DNA of 64,000 nt, taken from positions 558,001 through 622,000 of the forward strand of contig NZ_CP022736.1 in NCBI RefSeq assembly GCF_002257565.1, read 5' to 3'. The stretch is from Herbaspirillum sp. meg3. GTDB taxonomy: Bacteria; Pseudomonadota; Gammaproteobacteria; Burkholderiales; Burkholderiaceae_D. The position numbers and the translations under genes were made by a program. This document shows, piece after piece, positions 9,060 through 18,565 of this stretch (positions within the stretch are counted from its first letter, which is position 1; the number at the start of each line of letters is the position of its first letter). The notes below the pieces were generated by a model, which was given only the letters and a program-made list of their open reading frames with translations, was not told the DNA's origin and searched no databases.

Positions 9060-10466
9060 ATGACTCTTGATACTTCTCCCATTGCCGCCATTGCGACCGC
9101 CCCGGGACGCGGCGGCATCGGTGTGGTCCGCATCTCCGGCAAAAATCTGTGGCCGGTGGTTCAAGCCATCTGCGGCAAGGATGAAAGCTCGCTGACGCCG
9201 CGTCAGGCGACCTATCTGCCGTTCAAGCGTGCTGACGGCAGTGCCATCGACCAGGGGCTCGCCATCTATTTCAAAGCGCCGCATTCCTATACCGGTGAAG
9301 ACGTGCTGGAGTTGCAAGGCCACGGCGGGCCGGTCGTCATGCAAATGCTGCTGGCACGCTGCCTTGAGGCCGGTGCCGAGATCGGCCTGCGTCTGGCGGA
9401 GCCAGGTGAGTTCACGCAGCGCGCTTTCCTCAACGACAAGCTCGATCTGGCGCAGGCCGAAGCGGTCGCCGACCTGATCGAAGCATCGACGGAAGCAGCC
9501 GCCAAGTCGGCTTCAGAATCCTTGTCCGGCGCTTTCTCAAAAGTCATCCACGATCTGGTCAACAAGGTCACCAACTTGCGCATGCTGGTCGAAGCGACAC
9601 TCGATTTCCCGGAGGAAGAAATCGACTTCCTCGAGCAGTCTGATGCGCGCGGCCAGCTTGCCGCAATTCGCGCCACACTCGACGATGTCTTCATGCACGC
9701 CTCACAAGGCGCCTTGCTGCGCGACGGCCTCAATGTGGTGTTGGCGGGGAAGCCCAATGTCGGCAAATCGTCGCTGCTCAACGTGCTGGCCGGTTCCGAT
9801 GTCGCCATCGTCACACCGATCGCCGGCACCACGCGCGACAAGGTGACCGAGACGATTCAGATCGAAGGCATGCCGCTCAATATCATCGATACTGCCGGCA
9901 TCCGTGAAGCGGGCGATGACGGTAGCGGCCCCGACGAAGTGGAGCGCATCGGCATCGAACGCACCTGGGGTGAAGTCGCCAAAGCTGACGTCATCCTGCA
10001 CATGCTCGACGCTGACCGTGGGCCGACACTGGAAGATGAAAAAATCACCGAGCGTTTTCCGGACGGTGTTCCCGTTATCCGCATCTGGAACAAGATCGAC
10101 CGTTCCGGCCACAAGCCGGCTGTTGATCAGATGTCTGACGCGACGCATATTTATCTGTCCGCCACCGATCACCTCGGTATCGATTTGCTGCGCGGAGAAC
10201 TGCTACGCATCGCCGGCTGGCAGCAGACGGTGGAGTCGCGCTACCTGGCGCGCGAGCGTCATCTGATCGCTTTGAAGGCGGCGCGCGAATATCTGGAAAG
10301 CGCAGCCGCGCACGCGTCGGTCGACAATCAGGCCAGCGACAAGTCACTCGATTTGTTTGCGGAAGAACTGCGTCTGGCGCAGGAGCGCTTGAGCAGCATT
10401 ACCGGCAAGTTCACACCGGACGATTTGCTGGGGGTGATCTTCTCGCGCTTCTGTATAGGCAAGTAA
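9060..10466 (+). CDS. mnmE: tRNA modification GTPase MnmE (TrmE)
   Basis: 468 residues. The N-terminal tetrahydrofolate-binding domain begins PIAAIATAPGRGGIGVVRIS. The G domain has the P-loop GKPNVGKSSLLN at about 230-241, GTTRD at 256-260, DTAG at 277-280 and NKID near 345. The C-terminus is the required CIGK, whose cysteine is conserved in the family. With MnmG it installs the (carboxymethyl)aminomethyl group on U34 of certain tRNAs. ATG 9060 is preferred over an in-frame GTG at 9051. It is the last gene of the rpmH block. Confidence 0.97.
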   Translation: MTLDTSPIAAIATAPGRGGIGVVRISGKNLWPVVQAICGKDESSLTPRQATYLPFKRADGSAIDQGLAIYFKAPHSYTGEDVLELQGHGGPVVMQMLLARCLEAGAEIGLRLAEPGEFTQRAFLNDKLDLAQAEAVADLIEASTEAAAKSASESLSGAFSKVIHDLVNKVTNLRMLVEATLDFPEEEIDFLEQSDARGQLAAIRATLDDVFMHASQGALLRDGLNVVLAGKPNVGKSSLLNVLAGSDVAIVTPIAGTTRDKVTETIQIEGMPLNIIDTAGIREAGDDGSGPDEVERIGIERTWGEVAKADVILHMLDADRGPTLEDEKITERFPDGVPVIRIWNKIDRSGHKPAVDQMSDATHIYLSATDHLGIDLLRGELLRIAGWQQTVESRYLARERHLIALKAAREYLESAAAHASVDNQASDKSLDLFAEELRLAQERLSSITGKFTPDDLLGVIFSRFCIGK

Positions 10467-10527
10467 TTCAGCAAGTCATTTGACCGCTAATACAGGAATA
10501 CCTGCGGGCGAGTAGGTGGAACACGAT

Positions 10528-10547
10528 CCTGTAACGAATGTTACAGG
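10528..10547. repeat. 20-bp perfect inverted repeat in the mnmE 3' region
   Basis: Arms CCTGTAAC and GTTACAGG separated by GAAT, 61 bp after mnmE. There is no T-run, so it is not a terminator by itself. It could be the start of a structured 3' untranslated region or a protein-binding site. Confidence 0.6.
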
Positions 10548-10635
10548 GTGTAAAAACGATAGAAGGACGGGTGAGGGGACGGTATCTTGAGCACTCCCTC
10601 CCCTCCAATTCATCACCCCCCTGAGGATTGGATTT

Positions 10636-10668
10636 AACCCGCGAGCCGCAAGGCCCGCGGGTTTTTTT
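10636..10668 (+). terminator. Rho-independent terminator downstream of mnmE
   Basis: Stem AACCCGCG/CGCGGGTT followed by TTTTTTT. It lies 170 bp after the mnmE stop, so either mnmE has a long 3' region or a short RNA ends here. It can also help stop the convergent small gene at 10708-10899. Confidence 0.85.
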
Positions 10669-10707
10669 CTGTCCGGATGCTTTGTATGCCGCTTTGCGTG
10701 TCTTTTG

Positions 10708-10899
10708 TCAGACTTCTTCGGTGCGGTCGTGCGGCGCGGTCTGCAGGATCGCCGACGGTGGATACAACTGCATGGCATTGTGCAATTTGCCGATGGCGCG
10801 GCACATGTCTTCAAAGCCGCTGGCTTCTACCTTCGATTTGAATTGGTAGATGGTGCCGTCGACCCAGACTTCGCGTTCCGCTTCTCTGAGGATATTCAT
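10708..10899 (-). CDS. Small hypothetical protein (63 aa)
   Basis: A 63-residue product opening MNILREAEREVWVDGTIYQF. It has a predicted short beta-turn-helix look (FKSKVEASGFEDMCRAIGKL), charged at both ends, with no signal peptide or membrane segment. A GGAG Shine-Dalgarno precedes the ATG by about 10 nt. A short palindrome GCTAA-ATC-TTAGC sits 29 bp upstream of the start (10928-10940), possibly in its promoter. I do not recognise the family. A real gene is likely from the ribosome-binding site and the composition. Confidence 0.6.
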   Translation of the reverse strand: MNILREAEREVWVDGTIYQFKSKVEASGFEDMCRAIGKLHNAMQLYPPSAILQTAPHDRTEEV

Positions 10900-11072
10900 G
10901 GGTTTGTCTCCGTCTGCTTTTATATGCGCTAAATCTTAGCATGATGCCTTGGGAACGCAAGCTGGAAGCGGGTTGCAGCGCAGTAGTTTCTTGTTGCAAT
11001 ACCTTGACGATGCTTAGCAGGTTTTGTTTGTACAGTCGTACGACGATGAATGTTTTATCGAAAGGAATTGTC

Positions 11073-11213
11073 ATGCGACGTTTGTGTTTATTTGTGGGCG
11101 GCATTGCCCTGTTGTTTTCTTTGGGCGGTTGCGTTTGCGCGCCGTGGTTGTGCGGTCCCGGCCCGGGCGGCGGCGGTCCTCGTGGTGGTGGTGAAGGGCC
11201 GGGGCCGCGCTGA
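11073..11213 (+). CDS. Small Gly/Pro-rich lipoprotein
   Basis: 46 residues from the ATG at 11073, which follows AAAGGAATTGTC. A basic start (MRRLCLFVGG) and hydrophobic segment lead to a lipobox LGGC at residues 20-23, so the mature lipoprotein would be only 24 residues. It carries two further cysteines and a tail made almost only of Gly, Pro and Arg. Signal peptidase II processing and outer- or inner-membrane anchoring are inferred. The function is unknown. The low-complexity tail could also be an accident of GC-rich sequence, hence moderate confidence. Confidence 0.55.
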   Translation: MRRLCLFVGGIALLFSLGGCVCAPWLCGPGPGGGGPRGGGEGPGPR

Positions 11214-11371
11214 AGTAGAAGTTTTTCGTCTGTTTCAGGGGCCAAATTTTGTTGGGCAACACACGTCCGGAGGACGCCTCCGAGCCGTGCGCTGCAGAGG
11301 TGAAAAACACCTGCTAAGATGCCCCTCTGCTCGTTTTGCAGAGCAACATATTTCACTCATCTGGAGCCACA

Positions 11372-11968
11372 ATGTCGCAAACCAACCCACGTGTCGCCGA
11401 TCATCCTATCGATCCCCAATTCCTGAATCGCTGGTCGCCGCGCGCTTATACCGGCGCTGATATTTCCGAAGAAACCGTCCTGACCTTTCTGGAGGCTGCA
11501 CGCTGGGCTCCGTCCGCCTACAACTCGCAACCTTGGCGTTTCGTTTTCGCACGCCGCGGCACACCGCAATGGGACAGCCTGCTGGGCTTGCTCAATGAAT
11601 TCAACCGCAGCTGGGCCGAGAAGGCTTCGGTGCTGATCATCGTCTTGTCCAAGACAACAATGATCCCGCCAGGCTCGACGACTCCGGTTCCTGCGACTAC
11701 ACACGCGTTCGACACCGGCTCCGCCTGGGCATACCTTGCACTGCAAGCCAGCCTGTCGGGTTGGCATGCGCATGCGATGGCCGGTTTCGACAAGGATAAG
11801 TCGCGTACCGAATTGGGTGTTCCTGCTGACTACTCGATCGAAGCGGCTGTGGCGATCGGCAAACTGGGCGACAAATCGATTCTCCCGGAAGGCCTGCAAG
11901 CCCGCGAATTGCCCGGCCCGCGCGAGCCACTGAGCAAATTGGCATTCGAAGGTAAATTCCAGGCTTAA
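11372..11968 (+). CDS. Nitroreductase family protein
   Basis: 198 residues from the ATG at 11372, preceded by GGAG. The N-terminal signature RWSPRAYTGADISEETV and AARWAPSAYNSQPWRFVFA are typical of the FMN-binding nitroreductase fold, and the C-terminal part has the expected AIGKLGD-like segment. Such enzymes are dimeric cytosolic flavoproteins reducing nitro compounds or quinones with NAD(P)H; the physiological substrate cannot be read from sequence. It stands alone, upstream of tRNA-Asp. The region before it holds a small GC hairpin (11268-11282). Confidence 0.9.
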   Translation: MSQTNPRVADHPIDPQFLNRWSPRAYTGADISEETVLTFLEAARWAPSAYNSQPWRFVFARRGTPQWDSLLGLLNEFNRSWAEKASVLIIVLSKTTMIPPGSTTPVPATTHAFDTGSAWAYLALQASLSGWHAHAMAGFDKDKSRTELGVPADYSIEAAVAIGKLGDKSILPEGLQARELPGPREPLSKLAFEGKFQA

Positions 11969-11982
11969 TTTGTAGAAAAGTA

Positions 11983-12012
11983 CTGGAATTCCTGGAAAAG
12001 CTCGGCTATAAT
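11983..12012 (+). promoter_or_regulatory. Probable promoter of tRNA-Asp
   Basis: A perfect TATAAT at 12007-12012 lies 33 bp upstream of the tRNA. A weak -35 candidate CTGGAA is at 11983-11988 with an 18-bp spacer. Confidence 0.6.
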
Positions 12013-12045
12013 TGCGGTCTTTCAGCGAGACTGAAAACAAAATCT

Positions 12046-12122
12046 GGAGTGGTAGTTCAGTTGGTTAGAATACCGGCCTGTCACGCCGGGGGTCGCGGGT
12101 TCGAGCCCCGTCCGCTCCGCCA
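12046..12122 (+). tRNA. tRNA-Asp (anticodon GTC)
   Basis: 77 nt including the encoded CCA. The acceptor stem is GGAGTGG/CCGCTCC (one G-T pair), the D-loop TTCAGTTGGTTAGAA, the anticodon stem CCGGC/GCCGG with GTC at 12080-12082, the T-arm GGGTTCGAGCCCC type, and the discriminator G. All arms pair, so it should be functional. Confidence 0.98.
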
Positions 12123-12132
12123 AAACACGAAT

Positions 12133-12164
12133 GCCTGCTTAGTGAAAACTAAGCAGGCGTTTTT
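12133..12164 (+). terminator. Terminator 1 after tRNA-Asp
   Basis: Perfect 11-bp stem GCCTGCTTAGT/ACTAAGCAGGC with a GAAA loop, then GTTTTT. It starts 10 nt after the tRNA. Confidence 0.93.
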
Positions 12165-12249
12165 GTTTGTGCCGTCACTTTTTTGCCCGAAGGGCAAACG
12201 AATTTGCAGCCCGCGGAACGTGGGCGAGCCCCAATGCCTCACAAAAGTG

Positions 12250-12284
12250 AAAGCCCCGCTTAGTGCAAACTAAGCGGGGCTTTT
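12250..12284 (+). terminator. Terminator 2, related to terminator 1
   Basis: Stem AAAGCCCCGCTTAGT/ACTAAGCGGGGCTTTT with a GCAA loop. The inner part (GCTTAGTG.AAACTAAGC) is the same as in terminator 1, 117 bp upstream. Between them lies a smaller hairpin TTTGCCC-GAA-GGGCAAA (12182-12198). It also lies downstream of the convergent EF-G gene. Confidence 0.85.
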
Positions 12285-12362
12285 ACTTCGTACAAAAAGC
12301 TAAAGGAATTTTGCTATCTCACTCCAAGGAAGTGAGCGCAAAGAAGCGTGAGCCTCAAACTC

Positions 12363-14471
<2,109 letters not shown>

Positions 14472-14697
14472 GACATTTCCTTTCGCTGCATTTTCCTTGA
14501 ATCGTTGGATGAAACCGGCAGAAAGCAGTCCTGGCGGAGTCACATTATGCGCATATTTTTGCATCGTATGCAGTCCGCTGAAACTGGTCAGAAGTCTGGT
14601 TCTCGTGTTACTTTCGTCCCAGCTTCCATTCCTTCCGATTCGCTTGTTCGCTTTCTTGCCGGCAAGACAAGAAGCTTCGCACCATCATAGTCAATAT

Positions 14698-14719
14698 TTA
14701 TGTAATGCGTATTACATAA
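14698..14719. promoter_or_regulatory. Palindromic operator between EF-G and TetR genes
   Basis: A perfect inverted repeat with arms TTATGTAAT and ATTACATAA around GCGT. Its size and symmetry suit a TetR-family dimer site. It overlaps the -10 box of the minus-strand promoter directed toward the EF-G gene, and lies 108 bp upstream of the TetR start. Confidence 0.7.
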
Positions 14720-14745
14720 TAGATTTTTACTGAAAATCTTGTCAA
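14716..14745 (-). promoter_or_regulatory. Strong sigma-70 promoter directed toward the EF-G gene
   Basis: On the minus strand, TTGACA (plus coordinates 14740-14745) and TATTAT (14716-14721) with an 18-bp spacer. The predicted leader to the EF-G start is about 240 nt. The -10 box lies partly inside the palindrome at 14698-14719, so a bound repressor would block it. Confidence 0.65.
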
Positions 14746-14752
14746 GGTATTT

Positions 14753-14781
14753 TTGTAATTCAAATTAAAGTAAGCTACACT
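14753..14781 (+). promoter_or_regulatory. Probable promoter of the TetR gene
   Basis: TTGTAA at 14753-14758 and TACACT at 14776-14781 with a 17-bp spacer, 45 bp upstream of the ATG. Confidence 0.5.
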
Positions 14782-14826
14782 GGTCGTAGAAAATCCACAC
14801 CAATGTGATCGCGAAGGAGCATTCCG

Positions 14827-15447
14827 ATGCAGCAAACAAGAGGGCGGCCGCGCAGTTTCAACCGAGACGAAGCGCTACGCCTGGCAATGCAGGTATTCTG
14901 GAGCAAGGGCTACGAAGGCACGACCATGGCCGATCTGACGACCGCCATTGGCGTCAAGGCGCCGAGTTTATACGCCGCATTCGGCGACAAAAACGCGTTG
15001 TTTCGCGAGGCTGTCGAGTTCTACTCGATCACCACAGCTGCCGCGCCCATGAACGCCTTGAAAGAAGGCAACGGTGTACGCGAGGATGTCTTCAAGATGT
15101 TGCACGCCAGTGTCGATACTTTTGCCGGCAAGGGCTGCATGGTGGTGACATCGGCAATTAATTGCGCGCCGGAAAATAGCGCCCACGCTGAGGAATTGCG
15201 TGCACGCCGCCACAAAAAACGCATGGCCCTGGATCATCGCTTCCGTCAGGCGCAAACACAGGGGGAGCTGAGTCCCGAGGCGGATATCGATGGACTGAGC
15301 GACTACTACACCGCCGTATTGCATGGCTTGTCATTGAGCGCGCGCGACGGAATCAGCTGCGAGCGTCTGGCCAATACCATTTGTCACGCAATGAAGGCGC
15401 TCGATGCGGTATTGATCGCGCCAAAGAAAAGGCGCCCGGCGCAATAA
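14827..15447 (+). CDS. TetR/AcrR family transcriptional regulator
   Basis: 206 residues. The N-terminal domain has the family helix-turn-helix: RSFNRDEALRLAMQVFWSKG, then YEGTTMADLTTAIGVKAPSLYAAFGDKNALF. The C-terminal ligand-binding domain has a possible sensor cysteine region (GKGCMVVTSAINCAPEN). It belongs to the group that regulates efflux or redox genes, but its ligand is not predictable. The GAAGGAG ribosome-binding site is 7 nt before the ATG. It is divergent from the EF-G gene with a palindromic operator between them, and is followed by a hairpin terminator. Confidence 0.93.
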   Translation: MQQTRGRPRSFNRDEALRLAMQVFWSKGYEGTTMADLTTAIGVKAPSLYAAFGDKNALFREAVEFYSITTAAAPMNALKEGNGVREDVFKMLHASVDTFAGKGCMVVTSAINCAPENSAHAEELRARRHKKRMALDHRFRQAQTQGELSPEADIDGLSDYYTAVLHGLSLSARDGISCERLANTICHAMKALDAVLIAPKKRRPAQ

Positions 15448-15450
15448 AAA

Positions 15451-15480
15451 ACGCCGGCAGATCCAAGGATCAACCGGCGT
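15451..15480. terminator. Hairpin terminator between the convergent TetR and rdgC genes
   Basis: ACGCCGG/CCGGCGT outer stem with an inner GATCC/GGATC stem. An A-run on the left and CTTTC on the right mean it can serve both convergent genes. Confidence 0.75.
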
Positions 15481-15507
15481 CTTTCGTGTGCGATCAGGTA
15501 TCAACGA

Positions 15508-16434
15508 TCAGGCTGCCAAGGCCGCCGATCCGTCGTTCTCGCGCAACTGACCGCCCAGCGCATCAATCAAGTCGACCAGCATCTTGCTGACTTCACCGGT
15601 CATCAACATGAAGTCGCCGTCAAAGCGTTCGTCGTCGTTCTTGTTCGTCACATCGTTGTCTTCTTTCAAGACATCCAGCGGCGTGATTTTCTTGACGCTC
15701 AGATTTTCCGTCAGGACGAAGGACACGCGATCATTCCATGTCAACGCCAGACGCGTGCATTGTTTGCCGGATTCGATATGGCGGCGCACGTCGTCCGGTT
15801 CCAGCGTATGGCGTACATAACGCACGGTGGCTTTGCTGTCGCCGCTGGCGCGCAGTTCCGTATCCTGATCCACGGTAAAGCCACTCGGCGCTTCATCCGA
15901 AGCCAGCCAGTCCGTCATCGACGACAGCGGCGAGCGCACTGTGCGCAGTGTTTCGAGCGGAAATTTCGGAATTGCCTTCAGCAACAACTTCAATACTTCT
16001 TCCGCCTTGCCGGAGCTGCCGGCATCGACGATCAGCCAGCCGTTGACCGGATCAATCCAGGTCCAGGTGCTGCGCACGATACTGAAGGCGCGTGGCAGCA
16101 ATTCGTCGGTGACTTGTTCCTTCAATTCTTTGGTTTGCTTGCGGCCGGGAGGAAAACCTTGTTGTTCTTCCAACTCGGCGGCGCGCGCTTTAGTGACTTG
16201 ATTGACCACGGTGCTGGGCAGCAGTTTTTTCTCGGTGTCCAGCTTCAGCAGGAACTGGCGGTTGACGACGTGCACCAACTGCTCATTACCGCGCGGCGAA
16301 ACCCAGCCCTGCGACTGCATTTCCAGGCTGGGGCAGGCTGCAAAGCTCTGCGGAGCAAGATAGGATTCGAGCTGTTCGGCGCTGATGGCCCAAGGCGCGG
16401 GGAGGCGATAAATCTGAAGGTTCTTAAACCACAT
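15508..16434 (-). CDS. rdgC: Recombination-associated protein RdgC
   Basis: 308 residues, the usual family length. It opens MWFKNLQIYRLPAPWAIS, contains SQGWVSPRG and the segment EEQQGFPPGRKQTKELKEQV, and ends with a typical alanine-rich tail. RdgC is a ring-shaped dimer that binds DNA without sequence preference and can restrain RecA. No Shine-Dalgarno is obvious before the ATG, so the mRNA may have a very short leader. It is monocistronic; the TetR terminator lies at its 3' end. Confidence 0.96.
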   Translation of the reverse strand: MWFKNLQIYRLPAPWAISAEQLESYLAPQSFAACPSLEMQSQGWVSPRGNEQLVHVVNRQFLLKLDTEKKLLPSTVVNQVTKARAAELEEQQGFPPGRKQTKELKEQVTDELLPRAFSIVRSTWTWIDPVNGWLIVDAGSSGKAEEVLKLLLKAIPKFPLETLRTVRSPLSSMTDWLASDEAPSGFTVDQDTELRASGDSKATVRYVRHTLEPDDVRRHIESGKQCTRLALTWNDRVSFVLTENLSVKKITPLDVLKEDNDVTNKNDDERFDGDFMLMTGEVSKMLVDLIDALGGQLRENDGSAALAA

Positions 16435-16556
16435 AGCGTTCGGGCAAAAGCGTCCATTTTACACGCAGCCGGAAGTCGAACCAGCTTTCCGGTGTGATTT
16501 TATAAGGTTCGCGTGTCCGGCAATTTTTTGTTCTTTATCGCCAGCCTAAAACAAGA

Positions 16557-16587
16557 AGGCGCCGCCTCCGATAAGGTGACGGCGCCT
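16557..16587 (-). terminator. Terminator downstream of the pilus chaperone gene
   Basis: Perfect stem AGGCGCCG/CGGCGCCT with a 15-nt loop. On the minus strand it is followed by TTCTTGTTTT. It is placed 33 bp after the chaperone stop. Confidence 0.65.
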
Positions 16588-16619
16588 CGCGAGATGTGTG
16601 CTTTGACGATCGACGTTGA

Positions 16620-17405
16620 CTACTGCGTCAGCGCGCTGTCGACGTCAACGGCTCCCCCATAATCATTCAGATAGCTGAACCGCACCTTCAACGCAGCAGG
16701 AGGCGTTTGCTTCAAATTTTTGAGTGCGTAACGCTCTTGCTTGCCTGGGGCGAGCATGCCACCCTCGTCGTTGAGAAATTTGGGTACGACCTCTTTTTCG
16801 TCGTTTGCATTTACCAGGCCGGTCTTCACGACATTGATGTAGTAAGGCGTTGGATTTTGTGCTTCGAGAAAATAGGTGTCACCGTCACGCACGATCTTCC
16901 ACGTGACTTTTGTAGGAGCAGTGCCAACCTGTTCTTGTGTATTCAACGCCTGCGGCCGGAAGAACACTTTGATACGTGTGCGGAAAGCCATCTGCACGTA
17001 GTTGCTGTCATCTGGATCGACGTTTTGCGGACGTGGAGGCACTTCCAGCAGATTGAGCCAGAAGATGGACTCGTGATCCTGTGGCAACGGCTCCTGGCTA
17101 TAAATCATGCGTACTGTCTGTCCCTTGGCAGGATCGACACGAAACAGCGGCGGTGTCAACAAAAAGGGTACTTCAGTTGCATTGGGAGTTGACTTTGGAT
17201 CGCCCTTGTCGATCCACATCTGCACCAGACCGGGACTGGCGCCTTCATTGGTCAGGCGTACCGAAACTTCACGTTCATTGGACGGAAAGATGACACGAGT
17301 GCCATTAATGACGACACTGGCCGAGGCTGGTATGGCATGCAAAAAGACACAAAAGGAGGCGAGCAAGGCGCAAACGCTGCCGGAGATATTGAAGTGGAGG
17401 TGCAT
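16620..17405 (-). CDS. Periplasmic pilus assembly chaperone (PapD/FimC type)
   Basis: 261 residues with an N-terminal signal peptide ending near AIPASA. The first Ig-like domain has GTRVIFPSNEREVSVRLTNEG and the family pattern PPLFRVDPAKGQTVRM plus ESIFWLNLLEVPP, covering the G1/F1 strands that donate to subunits. The second Ig domain ends in YLNDYGGAVDV. Such chaperones fold and cap pilin subunits in the periplasm. It follows a pilin gene, but no outer-membrane usher or adhesin gene is adjacent, so it must cooperate with a usher encoded elsewhere or the cluster is reduced. Confidence 0.93.
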   Translation of the reverse strand: MHLHFNISGSVCALLASFCVFLHAIPASASVVINGTRVIFPSNEREVSVRLTNEGASPGLVQMWIDKGDPKSTPNATEVPFLLTPPLFRVDPAKGQTVRMIYSQEPLPQDHESIFWLNLLEVPPRPQNVDPDDSNYVQMAFRTRIKVFFRPQALNTQEQVGTAPTKVTWKIVRDGDTYFLEAQNPTPYYINVVKTGLVNANDEKEVVPKFLNDEGGMLAPGKQERYALKNLKQTPPAALKVRFSYLNDYGGAVDVDSALTQ

Positions 17406-17470
17406 ATTTCACCCTGTTGATGTTAATGGTGCACTGACGACGGTGCACAGATGTGGTGCTGTTATATAGC

Positions 17471-17497
17471 AATGAAGCCGCAGAAGGCGGCTTCATT
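17471..17497 (-). terminator. Intercistronic hairpin between pilin and chaperone
   Basis: Perfect 11-bp stem AATGAAGCCGC/GCGGCTTCATT with a 5-nt loop, 38 bp after the pilin stop. It lacks a clear U-run, so it is more likely an mRNA-stabilising or partial-termination element giving more pilin than chaperone. Confidence 0.6.
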
Positions 17498-17534
17498 TAC
17501 GTACTAAGGCAAGGGAGCCTGCCTTTGATGCGTA

Positions 17535-18077
17535 TTATTGATATTCGATCGAGTAAGTCACGCTCGAAGTGGTGGCGCCAGCACCTGTTGGAACTGTACC
17601 CGTTGCGACATATTGCGCCAGATAGTTCAACGTGGCACTACCGTTAGCGTCAATTGCTACGAAGCTTTGAGGTTGTGTAGAAACGCCATTAACCAGGATG
17701 TCTGTTCCGTTGGCTGTTGCCAGGCCGATTTCAACACCCTTGGCACCAGTGTTGTCAGTTACCGTGTTAATCAGACGGCCGGTGTTCGTGTTAACGCCAG
17801 AGCCGATTTCGAACAGTGCGCGTGCGCCGCCACTCTTTGTGGAGCAAGCTGTCAGAGCAATGGTAAATGGCTTTTGGCCGGCTTTAGCACCAGCAGTGGC
17901 AAGCGACGACGCGGAGACCTTCGGCAGGGTCACGCTGAAGTTTGGTGAGCCACCATTGATCGTACAAGTTTGGTTGGTCACAGTGCCAGTGAAATTGATA
18001 GTGCCGTCAGAAGCAAACGAAGCGACAGGTGCCAGTGCAGCAATTGCCAACAGGGAGGAGATGATGGTCTTTTTCAT
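17535..18077 (-). CDS. Type 1-like fimbrial major subunit
   Basis: 180 residues from the ATG at 18077. The signal peptide MKKTIISSLLAIAALAPVASFA is followed by DGTINFTGTVTNQTCTING, the typical pilin strand with the first conserved cysteine, and LTACSTKSGG with the second. The C-terminus SSVTYSIEYQ has the alternating pattern and penultimate tyrosine of chaperone-usher pilins. It would be polymerised by donor-strand exchange. The upstream non-coding region is long (488 bp), suggesting complex control. Confidence 0.92.
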   Translation of the reverse strand: MKKTIISSLLAIAALAPVASFASDGTINFTGTVTNQTCTINGGSPNFSVTLPKVSASSLATAGAKAGQKPFTIALTACSTKSGGARALFEIGSGVNTNTGRLINTVTDNTGAKGVEIGLATANGTDILVNGVSTQPQSFVAIDANGSATLNYLAQYVATGTVPTGAGATTSSVTYSIEYQ

Positions 18078-18565
18078 GATGGGGTATTCCAAAGAATTGT
18101 AAAAGTAGGTTGTTGTGATTTCCAAGATTCTCGAACGCGCAGGAATACGTGCTGTAGTGCATTCCACGTCAAACAACAATGCATTCCAGTTCTCGTGCAA
18201 ACCTCAATCACAGGACGCATGGTAAGGATCAGGGGCAGAGAAAAATATAAGAAAACTCTTAAAGATTATGTGGTGTGATTTTTCTACGGAAATTACAACG
18301 TAGCCGTCATGGGGCTAGAGAGGGGAGGGGTACTTTTTCTATTTTTTAATAGAAAAAAATCTGCATTTTTATAGATGTAAAACAGCAAGGTGACGACACA
18401 GTCGGGACATCGTTCAATGCAAGGGAAAGACGCAGTTCTCAGCCAGGGAGGAGGTGTAGGCGTGGACTCGCAGGAGCACCAATGGATTCTTGGAGAGTAG
18501 ACATCGCAACGGCGCTTATATTCTCACAATGACGATACAGCGAATCCTCATAGAGGAATCTGGAC
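18078..18565. other. 488-bp region upstream of the pilin gene
   Basis: No gene seen. The region is A/T-richer than its surroundings. A perfect 10-bp-arm hairpin TTTTTCTATT/AATAGAAAAA with a TTTT loop lies at 18334-18357, next to a G-rich tract (GAGAGGGGAGGGG, 18318-18330). The hairpin may end transcription from dinB or act in a long pilin leader. The pilin promoter must lie here; no convincing pair of boxes was found. Confidence 0.5.
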
